From contig NZ_BAKX01000001.1 in assembly GCF_000614585.1 (NCBI RefSeq), forward strand, positions 411,299 to 475,298: a DNA stretch of 64,000 nucleotides, read 5' to 3'. The DNA comes from Porphyromonas gingivicanis JCM 15907. Its GTDB lineage: Bacteria > Bacteroidota > Bacteroidia > Bacteroidales > Porphyromonadaceae. Below are positions 38,735 through 48,027 of the stretch, one piece after another. The notes beneath the pieces were generated by a model, which was given only the letters and a program-made list of their open reading frames with translations, was not told the origin of the DNA and made no database searches. The translations under genes and the position numbers were made by a program. Position 1 is the first letter of the stretch, and the number at the start of each line of letters is the position of its first letter.

Positions 38735-39508
38735 ATGAAGTACCGCGAATTAAAAGAAGTCAGCAGTTTTCTTGCAGAGTATGCCGCCTGTTTATTAGGC
38801 TCTGGGGTACATACCTCTCGTACAGAGCGTAATACTAAACGTATAGGACTCTCTTTGGGGACAGATGTTCACCTCAATCTATCAATGAAAACGATGACTC
38901 TCACCGTGCGCAATATAGAAACAGGAGAGTCTATAACCGAAGTTATAGATGTACCCCATAAACCAATCAAGTTCTTTCTGAACTCAGAGTTAAGTGCCCT
39001 TAGTTGGGAAGTACATGACCGCTCTTTGAACATAGATGAGACCAAACAGCGTTACGACGAGATACTCCTTCGCTCTAATCGACAACCTTTTTGGGTGGCT
39101 TGGTTGCTTATATCTCTTTCGAATGCGTGTTTTTGTAGACTCTTTGAGGGAGATTATCTTTCTATGTTAATTGTGGCTATTGCTACGGCCATGGGTTTCT
39201 ATACTCGTCACTTTGTCGTGAAAAAGCAAATCAACCTTTACATAGCTATTACACTTGCTGCCACGGTCTCTTCGGGGATGGCAGTCTTGGGAGGACATAT
39301 CTTGCCTACTTTGACAAGTGCTACAGCGGTGGCAACCTCAGTGCTTTACCTTATCCCGGGGGTACCTCTTATCAATGGGATTATTGATATTGTAGAGGGG
39401 CACACACTATCGGGAGTTTCTCGTCTCATACAAGGGGGACTTATCGTGTTAAGTATCTCTTCAGGTATGGCTATAACGTTACTATTAACTACTGGTTCCG
39501 TTTCTTAA
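38735..39508 (+). CDS. Threonine/serine exporter ThrE-like, large subunit (DUF1212)
   Basis: A 257-residue membrane protein of the ThrE N-terminal family. It begins with a soluble segment including LLGSGVHTSRTERNTKRIG, a DUF1212 hallmark, then about five membrane helices (about 115-255) with YLIPGVPLINGIIDIVEGHTLSGVSRL. With the following gene it makes a split ThrE, an inner-membrane exporter of Thr/Ser. Transport specificity is inferred from family only. Confidence 0.85.
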   Translation: MKYRELKEVSSFLAEYAACLLGSGVHTSRTERNTKRIGLSLGTDVHLNLSMKTMTLTVRNIETGESITEVIDVPHKPIKFFLNSELSALSWEVHDRSLNIDETKQRYDEILLRSNRQPFWVAWLLISLSNACFCRLFEGDYLSMLIVAIATAMGFYTRHFVVKKQINLYIAITLAATVSSGMAVLGGHILPTLTSATAVATSVLYLIPGVPLINGIIDIVEGHTLSGVSRLIQGGLIVLSISSGMAITLLLTTGSVS

Positions 39509-39534
39509 CATCTTTACCCTTAGCAAGTACAACT

Positions 39535-40035
39535 ATGGATACTTTAATAGGATTTCTCTCTGATGCTTTCTTTGCAGGCATGGCAGCCGTAGGATTTGCG
39601 GCGGTCTCGGTGCCTCCACGTCGAGCTTTTCCCCCGATTGTTGTTTTGGCAGCATTGGGGCACGCTATCCGTTGGTATATGATGCACCATCTTCATACTG
39701 ATATTGTTGGAGCCTCTCTTATAGCGGCTATTTTGATAGGCTTTGGTAGCTATATCTTTGGTCGATGGTGGGTACATTGTCCGATGACAGTACTCTACAT
39801 TCCCGCTCTACTTCCGATGATTCCTGGAATGTATGCCTACAATGCAGTGCTTAGCTTAGTACGCTTTGTCATTCATCATAAAGACCCTATCCTCTCGGTA
39901 CAGTATATGCAAGACTATCTTACCAACTTTACAATCGCAATTACTGTTCTATTGGTTTTGGGTATCGGGTCTATACTTCCTGTCTTTCTCTTGCACAAAT
40001 CCTCCTACACGCTTTCTCGAAGAAAGAAGTATTAA
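39535..40035 (+). CDS. Threonine/serine exporter ThrE-like, small subunit (DUF3815)
   Basis: A 166-residue protein with four to five membrane helices and the conserved FAAVSVPPRRAFPPIVVLAALGHAIRW near the N-terminus and IPALLPMIPGMYAYNAV in the middle. It corresponds to the C-terminal half of single-chain ThrE. It lies 26 bp after the large subunit and is followed by a terminator. Confidence 0.85.
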   Translation: MDTLIGFLSDAFFAGMAAVGFAAVSVPPRRAFPPIVVLAALGHAIRWYMMHHLHTDIVGASLIAAILIGFGSYIFGRWWVHCPMTVLYIPALLPMIPGMYAYNAVLSLVRFVIHHKDPILSVQYMQDYLTNFTIAITVLLVLGIGSILPVFLLHKSSYTLSRRKKY

Positions 40036-40050
40036 AGAACGATTGTGTAC

Positions 40051-40089
40051 GTCTCCCAAAAAGGTAATATTGAACCTCTTTTGGGAGAC
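40051..40089 (+). terminator. Terminator after the ThrE pair
   Basis: GTCTCCCAAAA and TTTTGGGAGAC form an 11-bp stem extended by AGGT/ACCT with one bulge. It lies 15 bp after the stop and is followed by CTTTAC. Confidence 0.75.
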
Positions 40090-40176
40090 TTTACGAAATA
40101 GGCTAAAGTATTCAGAATATACCTTCTATCACATAGAACTTCACTACAAAAACATTCTCTTAAGCACTCTATACAG

Positions 40177-41511
40177 ATGAAAAATTGGACTAAAACAGTT
40201 ATTATAGTTACCCTCTCCGTACTCTGGAGTAAAGGATATAGCAGTGCGCAGCTAACCTTTGAGGGTGCAGCTTCTACTAAGGTAGAAGTAGTCGCTCCTG
40301 GTGCTGGGATAAACGTCTATATGGTCTATCCTCAAGATGGCTCTTTTACCCTCCGTATAGAGGGCAAGAGTACTGATGTTATTAAAAGTTATAAGCAACA
40401 AGCCGACGAATATGAGGCAGTAATGGGTGCAACCTTCAGTAATGGAGTGTGGAATATACCTAATGCTCCCTTGGATAGAGGCTACATTGTAGAGCGTACT
40501 ACCCCATCGGAAGTCTTTTACTTTTGGTTGGTAGACTATCGACGCTACCCTATTCCCACAGAGGGATTATCAATTTTCTATGCTCCAGAGGCACCCTGTC
40601 AGCAAGTACAAATTACGGCTTCTACCCCTTTTCAAGATTTTTATTGCTTCTCTCCTAAGGGTGATTTGATACCTATAAAGCGCAAATTCATAGTTCATTT
40701 CGATGATTTACTCTACGATGCTACAGAGAAGAAGTTCATACCGAAAGAAACCACGCTTCAAGTAGAACAAAAAGAGGGAGGACTTTCTTTTATCTCTTCT
40801 CTAAAAAACACTACGTATAGCGTTAAAGGAGATGACTATACAGAGCTACTGGGAATACAGCAGAAAGTGGTTACGACTCCAACTCTTGCTCCCAATCGAC
40901 TGGAGATACACCCTCATTATAAGTTAAATGGAAAAGAAGTAGAGGGCTGGGGCAAAGAACTTTCTGCCCCTGTTGAACTTCAGATGGAAGCTATTGTTAA
41001 TGCGCCTTCTTCGACTTTAGTATCTTGGCGTATTGTGCAGGGCAATCAGGTGAGCAAAGATGCTCCTATTGTTATGCAGTATAATGGGCTTAGCACAGTG
41101 CATCGATTTGAGCAAGCTGGGGGATATACGGTGATTCTCGAAGCCTCTTCACAAACGGCTACCTGCCAAGTCGCTGCAGAGCCTGTAACACTTTATATAC
41201 AAACCTCTCAGCTGGAAGTTCCTAATGCGTTTAGTCCTAATTCTTCTCCTGGAGTAAACGATATTTTTCGAGTTGTACACAAGTCAATCGTTAAGTTCGA
41301 GGCGAGTATCTTCACCGAATGGGGCAATCTTCTCTACCGATGGAACGACCCAAATGAGGGCTGGGATGGCACTTATAATGGGCGTTGGGTAGAAGGTGGC
41401 GTTTACTACTATATAATTCGAGCCGAGGGAGCAGATGGAAAAAAGTATGACTTGAAAGGTCATATCAATATCTTACAAACTGATTTGCAGCAGCAAATGC
41501 CTACACTTTGA
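40177..41511 (+). CDS. T9SS type B cargo protein (gliding motility-associated C-terminal domain)
   Basis: A 444-residue exported protein. A signal peptide (ends GYSSAQ) precedes beta-rich segments including a PKD-like stretch (about 255-350). The C-terminal ~90 residues, VPNAFSPNSSPGVNDIFRV ... FTEWGNLLYRWNDPNEGWDG ... GVYYYIIRAEG, are the CHU_C/type B sorting domain used by T9SS. Homologues occur widely in Porphyromonas-like genomes as surface proteins of unknown role. No enzymatic motif is visible. Confidence 0.88.
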   Translation: MKNWTKTVIIVTLSVLWSKGYSSAQLTFEGAASTKVEVVAPGAGINVYMVYPQDGSFTLRIEGKSTDVIKSYKQQADEYEAVMGATFSNGVWNIPNAPLDRGYIVERTTPSEVFYFWLVDYRRYPIPTEGLSIFYAPEAPCQQVQITASTPFQDFYCFSPKGDLIPIKRKFIVHFDDLLYDATEKKFIPKETTLQVEQKEGGLSFISSLKNTTYSVKGDDYTELLGIQQKVVTTPTLAPNRLEIHPHYKLNGKEVEGWGKELSAPVELQMEAIVNAPSSTLVSWRIVQGNQVSKDAPIVMQYNGLSTVHRFEQAGGYTVILEASSQTATCQVAAEPVTLYIQTSQLEVPNAFSPNSSPGVNDIFRVVHKSIVKFEASIFTEWGNLLYRWNDPNEGWDGTYNGRWVEGGVYYYIIRAEGADGKKYDLKGHINILQTDLQQQMPTL

Positions 41512-41636
41512 TGGAAAAACATAGGAACTGCGAGTTAGTATCTGAAAATGAGTGCAAGATTAGTTCTTTCTTTTTTGGGGACACTACCGAATACTTTGAC
41601 TTTTACATATAAAACTCATTCCTCTGTCGATGAAAA

Positions 41637-41686
41637 AAGACCGCTACACGAGTTGCTCTGTTCTTTAGAGCTTGTGTAACGGTCTT
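41637..41686 (-). terminator. Terminator between the T9SS type B gene and tgt
   Basis: AAGACCG and CGGTCTT close a long stem that continues with ACACGAG/CTTGTGT. On the minus strand it is followed by a run of six T, so it mainly ends the tgt transcript, about 30 bp past the tgt stop. Confidence 0.8.
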
Positions 41687-41716
41687 CAGTCTACTTCTTT
41701 CCTCTCAAGCAATGTA

Positions 41717-42844
41717 TTATAAACGCTTTTGAAGTTGTGGTATCATAGAGGTTTTCCATTGGGTAAATTGCCCTTTTTTGATGGCTTCTCGAGCCTCTGC
41801 CATTAACTTGATATAAAAAGAGACATTGTGTATTGAAGCGAGTGTTAGCCCTGTTATCTCCTCTGCTTTGAAAAGGTGGTGCAAATAAGCAAGCGTATAA
41901 CGCTCATCAATAGAAGAGGCACCTCCCAACTCTATCGGTTCAAAGCAATCTTTCCATTTAGCATTCTTGATATTTATAATCCCATTGCGGGTAAACAGTT
42001 GACCATTACGACCATTGCGGGTAGGCATAATACAATCGAACATATCTACCCCTCGTTCTATAGCCTCTAATAGATTGACGGGAGTTCCTACTCCCATCAA
42101 GTAACGGGGTTTATCTTCGGGAAGTATCTCGTTGGTAACTTCTATCATTTCGTACATTTTCTCTGTTGGTTCTCCTACTGCCAAGCCTCCAATAGCATTG
42201 CCATCCGCTCCCAAACAAGCTATATTTTCTGCAGCTCTTCGACGCAAGTCTGGATAAACACAGCCCTGTACGATAGGGAAGAGAGATTGTTGATAGCCAT
42301 ACAGAGGCTCACTATGAGAGAAGGCCTCCCAGCATCGATTTAGCCATCGTTCCGTAATATTCAAAGAGTTTAGAGCATATTGGTACGAAGCATCGCCTGG
42401 GCAACATTCGTCAAATGCCATTACAATATCTGCCCCGATGATGCGCTCGATTTCCATAACTCTCTCTGGTGTAAAGAGATGACGAGAGCCGTCTATGTGC
42501 GAAGCAAATGTTACCCCCTCTTCCGTAATCTTACGACGATGTGCCAACGAATAGACCTGAAAACCGCCACTATCGGTAAGAATAGGTTTCTTCCAAGTGC
42601 CGAATTGATGTAATCCCCCTGCTTGGCGTAAAATATCCAAACCAGGGCGAAGGTATAAGTGATAGGTATTGCCTAATATGATTTGTGCTTGGGTAGCTTC
42701 TACCTGTTCCATAGTCAGAGCCTTCACGGCTCCAGCTGTGCCAACGGGCATAAATATGGGTGTTTCTATTGTGCCATGCTCTGTAGTAATAAGACCCGTT
42801 CGTGCCGAAGATAGAGGGTCTTTGGCTAATATCTCGTATTTCAT
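41717..42844 (-). CDS. tgt: tRNA-guanine transglycosylase
   Basis: Inserts the queuosine precursor preQ1 at the wobble position of GUN tRNAs. The 375-residue protein has ETPIFMPVGTAGAVKAL, the catalytic Asp region ILTDSGGFQVYSLA, GLAVGEPTEKM, the second catalytic Asp in RGVDMFDCIMPTRNGRNG. The zinc-site region near the C-terminus reads YTLAYLHHLFKAEEITGLTL, with HH conserved but lacking the usual CxCxxC cysteines just before it; the segment WKDCFEPIELGGAS shows only one Cys. The -7 box almost touches the ATG. Confidence 0.95.
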   Translation of the reverse strand: MKYEILAKDPLSSARTGLITTEHGTIETPIFMPVGTAGAVKALTMEQVEATQAQIILGNTYHLYLRPGLDILRQAGGLHQFGTWKKPILTDSGGFQVYSLAHRRKITEEGVTFASHIDGSRHLFTPERVMEIERIIGADIVMAFDECCPGDASYQYALNSLNITERWLNRCWEAFSHSEPLYGYQQSLFPIVQGCVYPDLRRRAAENIACLGADGNAIGGLAVGEPTEKMYEMIEVTNEILPEDKPRYLMGVGTPVNLLEAIERGVDMFDCIMPTRNGRNGQLFTRNGIINIKNAKWKDCFEPIELGGASSIDERYTLAYLHHLFKAEEITGLTLASIHNVSFYIKLMAEAREAIKKGQFTQWKTSMIPQLQKRL

Positions 42845-42849
42845 GAGCG

Positions 42850-42857
42850 CAAAGTTA
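42850..42857 (-). promoter_or_regulatory. tgt: -7 box (TAACTTTG) abutting tgt
   Basis: The minus strand reads TAACTTTG then C, ending only 5 bp before the tgt ATG at 42844. If used, the message would start at the AUG itself. The tgt N-terminus beginning MKYE matches the family, so a downstream start is unlikely. Confidence 0.5.
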
Positions 42858-42900
42858 CCCTTTTTTGCAGGAAATAGAGATAGAACTATACAGAGACAAA

Positions 42901-43080
42901 TTAGGGTTTCCTCCGTTGCTTATAAATAGGCACGAAGACCAAAATGCCCGATACGATAATTGAAAAGATAGTAAAGAAATTAAGTTGGGCATAGAAAAGT
43001 ACCATTAGTACGAGGATAACCCAACAGAAAGTGAGGGCTACAATTTGAGAGGTGGAGAGCTTTTTTCGAGGAGAACGCAT
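42901..43080 (-). CDS. Small two-helix membrane protein, function unknown
   Basis: From ATG 43080 it encodes 59 residues (MRSPRKKLSTSQIVALTF...) with two hydrophobic helices (about 12-32 and 35-53) and a basic C-terminus ending KQRRKP. A TTG start overlapping the nadD stop would add six residues. It lies 15 bp after nadD at the end of a long operon. I do not recognise a family. Confidence 0.6.
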   Translation of the reverse strand: MRSPRKKLSTSQIVALTFCWVILVLMVLFYAQLNFFTIFSIIVSGILVFVPIYKQRRKP

Positions 43081-43094
43081 ACAAAAAAGAGCTA

Positions 43095-43742
43095 TCAAAT
43101 AGATACTTTAGGCAACATATGCTTTTTGACCTCTTCAAAAAGTTCAGGACGAGGTAACCAATAGCGCAAATCTCTGCCTGCTAACAACGCTTCTCTTATT
43201 TTAGTAGAAGAGACTTCTATAAAAGGGGCATCTATGGCATAAACAACTTTTGAGGAAAGGGAAGCATCAAAACCAAAGCCATGGCGTGGGTAAACAACCA
43301 CGGGTAGCAGATCTAATAATGCCTCCCAACGATACCACTTATCAAAGCAAGCCCAGTTGTCCGCTCCGACAAGAAGAGTAAATCTGTGGTCGGGATACTG
43401 CTTTTGAAGAGCCAAAATAGTGTGAATAGTATAGTAAGGAGCTGGTAACGTCTCCTCTATAGGACAGCAACGAAAGCGAGTATCTCCCTTGATTGTGGCT
43501 TGTATCAATCGACATCGAGCATCGAAATCCAATAAAGAGTGATGTGCTTTCAACGGATTTTGCATAGCTGGTACGAACCAAAGTTCATCGAATCCGAAAT
43601 CTTCGGTTAATAGATAGTTAGCCAATGCTGTGTGTCCGATATGAATAGGGTCGAATGTACCTGCAAAAACGGCTACTGAAGTAAGATTTTCTTGAGCATA
43701 CATTCCTCTTGTAGAGGCTCTATTTATAGAATGAACTCCCAT
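43095..43742 (-). CDS. nadD: Nicotinate-nucleotide adenylyltransferase
   Basis: Adenylates NaMN to NaAD in NAD synthesis. The 215-residue frame contains the nucleotidyltransferase motif AVFAGTFDPIHIGHTALA (HIGH at about 36-39), LWFVPAMQNPLK, the substrate-binding GADNWACFDKWYRWE and the ISSTK-like VSSTKIRE. The N-terminal ~20 residues before VAVFAGTFDP are longer than usual, so a later start (Met14 at 43703) is possible. It lies 4 bp after pncB, which makes the NaMN it uses. Confidence 0.93.
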   Translation of the reverse strand: MGVHSINRASTRGMYAQENLTSVAVFAGTFDPIHIGHTALANYLLTEDFGFDELWFVPAMQNPLKAHHSLLDFDARCRLIQATIKGDTRFRCCPIEETLPAPYYTIHTILALQKQYPDHRFTLLVGADNWACFDKWYRWEALLDLLPVVVYPRHGFGFDASLSSKVVYAIDAPFIEVSSTKIREALLAGRDLRYWLPRPELFEEVKKHMLPKVSI

Positions 43743-43746
43743 TCTG

Positions 43747-44925
43747 TCAATCCTTCGTATTAATGTCCAATGTACGACAAGCTAAATCTATCTCACTACC
43801 CTCTCCTGTATACTTTCCCTTGGCATCGCTAAGTTTAACACACTGTCTCCAAGGCTCTTTTTCGGTCATCTTACAGCGCCATAGTTTCATAACGATATTA
43901 GAAGGTTCCGCACCCGTATCATTCGTTAAATTAGTCCCTATTCCAAACGAACAACGAATACGGTCTGCACAATAGTTCTTGATTTCAACCGCTCTATCGA
44001 CATTAAGTCCATCCGAAAAGATTATATACTTAATCTTAGGGTCTACCCTTAGTTCTTTGTAGCGAGCAATAGCTTTTTCAACAAACTGAAAAGGATCTCC
44101 ACTATCGTGCCGTAAACTAGTATATAAGAGTGCGTGTTTTTTACTAAAGTTGCTCAGAAAAACATCGGTCGTATAGGTGTCGGTCAGAACTGTTCCCAAA
44201 TCTCCATCATATACGTTAATCCAATTTTCCATTGCCATGTAATTGGCCATTTTATACCCATAAGTCGCACCGTGAAACTGTATCCATTCATGAGGATGGG
44301 TCCCCGATACATTCAACCCATACTTATGAGCAAAATGGACATTACTTGTGCCAAAAAAATGATTGGGGGCATACTCTTTCATGATACGGGTAACTTCGTC
44401 TTCAACTTCATAACTAAAGCGACGACGCATACCAAAAAGCGAGAAATCCAAATGTTCTACTTCCAATTTCTTTGCTTTTTCAATAGCTCTATTTCGAGTT
44501 TCGGTATCAGGCTCTATGCCCAACTGCTCATAATACAGCTGGCTAACTAAAGCGAGAATTGGAGTTTCCCAAAGCGTTACTCTGTAAAGAGGACCAATGG
44601 CATCTATCTCCAAATGTCCCTCTTTGTCCAACCTAATTGACAATTCTTCCGCATTAAAGCGAAATCCTCGTAGCATATCAATGTGAGTGGGTGGTATATA
44701 GGGCATACGAGAAGAGATAAAGGTAGCCTCTTCTTCCGATAAAACAATTTGAGACATAGCCTCTACTTCTCGACGCAATAGGCTATCAAACCCCTTGGGA
44801 TAAACACGATTGTTACGATCTATAAACTTAAAATGCCCAAAAGCATAAGGGAATAACTTGGCATAAGCATATCCCGTTGTAAACTTATAGAGATCCGTAT
44901 CAAGAAGGCTATTAATAATGGGCAT
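43747..44925 (-). CDS. pncB: Nicotinate phosphoribosyltransferase
   Basis: Converts nicotinate and PRPP to NaMN in the NAD salvage pathway. The 392-residue protein begins INSLLDTDLYKFTTGYAYAKLFP and shows EFxxRR-like features, GTSNVHFAHKYGLNVSGTHPHEW (with the phosphorylated-His region), SLRHDSGDPF and IIFSDGLNVDRA. It sits 14 bp after the wzz gene and 4 bp before nadD: two consecutive NAD steps side by side. Confidence 0.95.
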   Translation of the reverse strand: MPIINSLLDTDLYKFTTGYAYAKLFPYAFGHFKFIDRNNRVYPKGFDSLLRREVEAMSQIVLSEEEATFISSRMPYIPPTHIDMLRGFRFNAEELSIRLDKEGHLEIDAIGPLYRVTLWETPILALVSQLYYEQLGIEPDTETRNRAIEKAKKLEVEHLDFSLFGMRRRFSYEVEDEVTRIMKEYAPNHFFGTSNVHFAHKYGLNVSGTHPHEWIQFHGATYGYKMANYMAMENWINVYDGDLGTVLTDTYTTDVFLSNFSKKHALLYTSLRHDSGDPFQFVEKAIARYKELRVDPKIKYIIFSDGLNVDRAVEIKNYCADRIRCSFGIGTNLTNDTGAEPSNIVMKLWRCKMTEKEPWRQCVKLSDAKGKYTGEGSEIDLACRTLDINTKD

Positions 44926-44939
44926 GGTTGTAGATAGAT

Positions 44940-46647
44940 TTAGAAATATAATCGTTTTTCAATCCACATTGTATGTATAGAATTGAGAGACGAAGAGGTG
45001 TTTACAATTTCTTCTTCTAATGCACACAAATCTTCCATTTTAGTCTTTTCTGCAATCAAGAGTACAATAGTCGTACTTGCTTCTTTCTGTAACAAAGCCA
45101 CTTTATCAGAAGGTACGATAAACAGAGAGATGACTTCTTTCGCCTTTTCTTCAGCTAAGAGAGACACATCCTGTACAAAAGCATCAGACATTAAATATCC
45201 TGTTCTTAACATTATAGTGTGGCTGTTAGGATAAGTCTTTGTACTGTCTGAATTTTGTAATTCTATAACGCGCACTGTTCGTTCTGTTGATTGGAAGGCT
45301 TCTACAATTTTTTCAATCCAATAGTTTGCCTCCTTGGTTGGGGTAGGAGTGGTCAAAATAATACTTTTATTGGGTAATCGGTACTCCTCTAAAGAAGACG
45401 TTTTTAATTTGAAGTCTTCATTAATGCGATACAAAAGAGTATCTATGGTCGAGTCTGTACAAGCTCCTCCCTTAGATGTAAAGGAGAGAGGCATGGTCTT
45501 TTTCCAGAACTTTGAAAGCTGAGTTTTTTCCAGTATAGTATTTCGATAGCTCCATATTAAGTATATAATTCCTATTGGAATTACAATGGCGAGAAGTAGT
45601 AGTATTAGTTTTACATAAAAATTTCCCGGAGGAGCTGGTTGTATCATAGGAGGGTCGGTAACCTCTATCATACGCTCATACATAGCAATTCCTTGATTGG
45701 CAATATTTTGAGCCAAATATTCTTCAAATATTTTTTTCTGTTCTCTCTTGACTTCTGGAGAAAGAGAGGTCGTAAAGGGAGAAGCAATTGAATCAATGGA
45801 AGCCTGTAAAAGTTGATGTTCTTTGGTTAAATCTTCCATGATATGACGACGTACTACCTCGTTGCACTCTTCCAACATAGCTGATAATACTTGATAAGAG
45901 CGACGTTGAGAGCCCGATGTTTTAATTTTTAGGGTAAATACGGTACCATGATGCAAGGAGAGGTTCATATCCCAGTCATACTTAGCCCTTATATCAATTC
46001 CTCTTAGGCGATGTACATTAATTGTTTGAGCTAAGTTAAGAGGTGTTCTATCGTACTCGTCACTACCAGGATTATCTGCCATAAGCACGCGACCAAAAGG
46101 GGTATCAGCGATTTGTCCAACCCCCTCTATTGTACACTCATGCGCAATATTTATTTCTTGCCCCCTGAAGGTTCCTCTAAAGTTGGACAATTTAGCCTTT
46201 CCCTCAGAAAGAAGAAGGTCTAAGGAAAAAGTATCCATATCCTTGGCATCGAGGAAGAAAAGGCGAATAGGCATATTGTTATACACGTCAAATCTCCCCC
46301 AAAAATTCTTTTGTGAATATTCGACATCGAACCCCTCTTTCAATCCTGAACGATATATGATATCTGCCGATACCAACCAGCCATATATTTGAGAAGGAGT
46401 ATAGGCGGGTTTCATACGCCAAAGCAACAGAGCTGATTCTTTTCTGTCAAGATTTTATCTTCCGAAGCCTCGGAAAAGCGAACCATCAAACCAACCTTAT
46501 ACTCCGAGTTTCCAATAACAGTTCTCTTTCCTAAAACGAATATAACTCCTAAAAAGAAGATTATAGAACATAAAAACAGAGGCCATCTATGGAGCATTAG
46601 TCTCACAAAAGCCAATAAAGATATCTGTGGGGGGTATTTCTTTTCAT
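44940..46647 (-). CDS. Wzz/WzzP-like polysaccharide chain-length regulator, two likely one-base deletions
   Basis: Inner-membrane protein setting O-antigen or A-LPS glycan length. An N-terminal membrane helix (PLFLCSIIFFLGVIFVLG) and a C-terminal one (KLILLLLAIVIPIGIIYLIW) flank a periplasmic, partly coiled domain, with a ~180-residue cytoplasmic tail. Frame is lost at the plus-strand AA of 46449-46450; repair joins SEASEDKI to DRKESALLLWRMKPAY. A second loss at the G-run 46629-46634 hides the ATG at 46647, which follows an AAGGA element. The repaired protein is 569 residues. It resembles Porphyromonas WzzP in topology; position beside GDP-fucose genes fits. The second repair is less certain than the first. 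Confidence 0.78.
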
Positions 46648-46686
46648 CTATTTTCCTTTTAGAAAGTAACGTTGGTTATGAATCTA

Positions 46687-47988
46687 TTATTGTTGTTTTT
46701 TGGTCATTATATCTAAAACGAGTCGATCTGTTTCGTTCATTCCTACTCTTCCAATCCCTGTAAGGTTCTCAATGGTACGGTCTACATCGTCATCAACAAT
46801 CCCCTCATTACTGGTTACCACCTTATGCTCCATTGCTAATAATGCAGAAAACATAGCTGTAGAAACACCACTGGAGACCTTCATACTACAACTTGGTTTG
46901 GCTCCATCACAAAGCATCCCTGTAATGTTACCCACCATATTCTTTATTGCAAAACCCACTTGCTCACGAGTGCCACCCATTAAATAGGTAAGTCCACAGC
47001 TCGAACCTGTTGCCGCTACCACGCATCCACAAAGAGCGGATAGACGTCCTAACTTTTGCTTTACATAGATAACCATTAAGTTGCTTAAAACCAGTGCTCG
47101 AACAGTTTCTTCGTGCGATTTATTCTCCTTACGAGCAAAGGTCAAAACAGGAAGAGTAGCTGTAATACCTTGATTTCCACTACCAGAATTACTCATAACG
47201 GTTACAGGCGCTCCATCCATACGAGCATCGCACGCTGCACTTGTATAGGTGAGCATTTCGGTAAGGGAAGAAGTGCCGAGGTAACGCTTACCAAGCTCTC
47301 CTTGTATCATTCTGCCCACAGCATGTCCATACTCGCTTTTTAGAGAGTATTCGCTTGCAGCCTGATTGAGGCGAGCAGCCTCCATAATGAACTCTATCTT
47401 CTCTAAAGGCGTTTTTGTGGCAAAGTCGTAAACAATACCAAAGGAGAGTTGCAATTCTTCTTTGTTGGACTCTTCTTTGTTAGATGCAGAAAGTAGCGTG
47501 GCTCTCTCTCCGAAAAGAGTTTTGTTATCCCTCTCCACAAAGATGATGTTCCTGTGGTTGGAAAGGATTATTACGGAAGAAGAGTGTTGCGCTCCCTTCA
47601 GATTGACTTCTATATAGAGCTTGTCTACCTCGCCCTCTTTGAGTTTAATAGCAATAATTTTCTTCTCTACCAAACGTTTAGCTGCCTCAAGTTGTTCTTT
47701 AGAGAAATCTTCCAAAACGGTCAACTCCTTTTCAGGTTCAGCAATTATAATGCCGAGAGCTATGGCAATAGGAAGCCCAATCATTCCCGTACCAGGGATG
47801 CCTACTCCCATCGCATTCTTTAGCATATTGGCACTAAGAAGCACCTCTATTTCTTTGGGCTCTTCTCCCAGTACTGCAGAGGCTTTAGCGGTGGCTAAGG
47901 CTACGGCAACGGGTTCAGTACATCCTGTTGCAGGTATAACTTCGCTCTTTATTAAGTCGATACACTGTTGTTCTATTGATATATCCAT
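46687..47988 (-). CDS. cyuA: L-cysteine desulfidase family protein (CyuA/UPF0597)
   Basis: Predicted iron-sulfur enzyme degrading L-cysteine to pyruvate, ammonia and sulfide, relevant in sulfide-producing oral anaerobes. About 433 residues from ATG 47988 (MDISIEQQCIDLI); an in-frame TTG 39 bp upstream is less likely. Cluster-ligand candidates are the Cys of IPATGCTEPVA, CGCVVAATGSSCG and the CDGAKPSC segment; MSNSGSGNQGITATLP is the serine-dehydratase-alpha-like block. It lies between fcl and wzz with close spacing. The family is often annotated only as UPF0597; substrate follows from the characterised archaeal and enterobacterial members. Confidence 0.85.
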   Translation of the reverse strand: MDISIEQQCIDLIKSEVIPATGCTEPVAVALATAKASAVLGEEPKEIEVLLSANMLKNAMGVGIPGTGMIGLPIAIALGIIIAEPEKELTVLEDFSKEQLEAAKRLVEKKIIAIKLKEGEVDKLYIEVNLKGAQHSSSVIILSNHRNIIFVERDNKTLFGERATLLSASNKEESNKEELQLSFGIVYDFATKTPLEKIEFIMEAARLNQAASEYSLKSEYGHAVGRMIQGELGKRYLGTSSLTEMLTYTSAACDARMDGAPVTVMSNSGSGNQGITATLPVLTFARKENKSHEETVRALVLSNLMVIYVKQKLGRLSALCGCVVAATGSSCGLTYLMGGTREQVGFAIKNMVGNITGMLCDGAKPSCSMKVSSGVSTAMFSALLAMEHKVVTSNEGIVDDDVDRTIENLTGIGRVGMNETDRLVLDIMTKKQQ

Positions 47989-48027
47989 TGCTTTATTTCT
48001 CAAAAAAGATCTTTTTTCTAACGTCAA

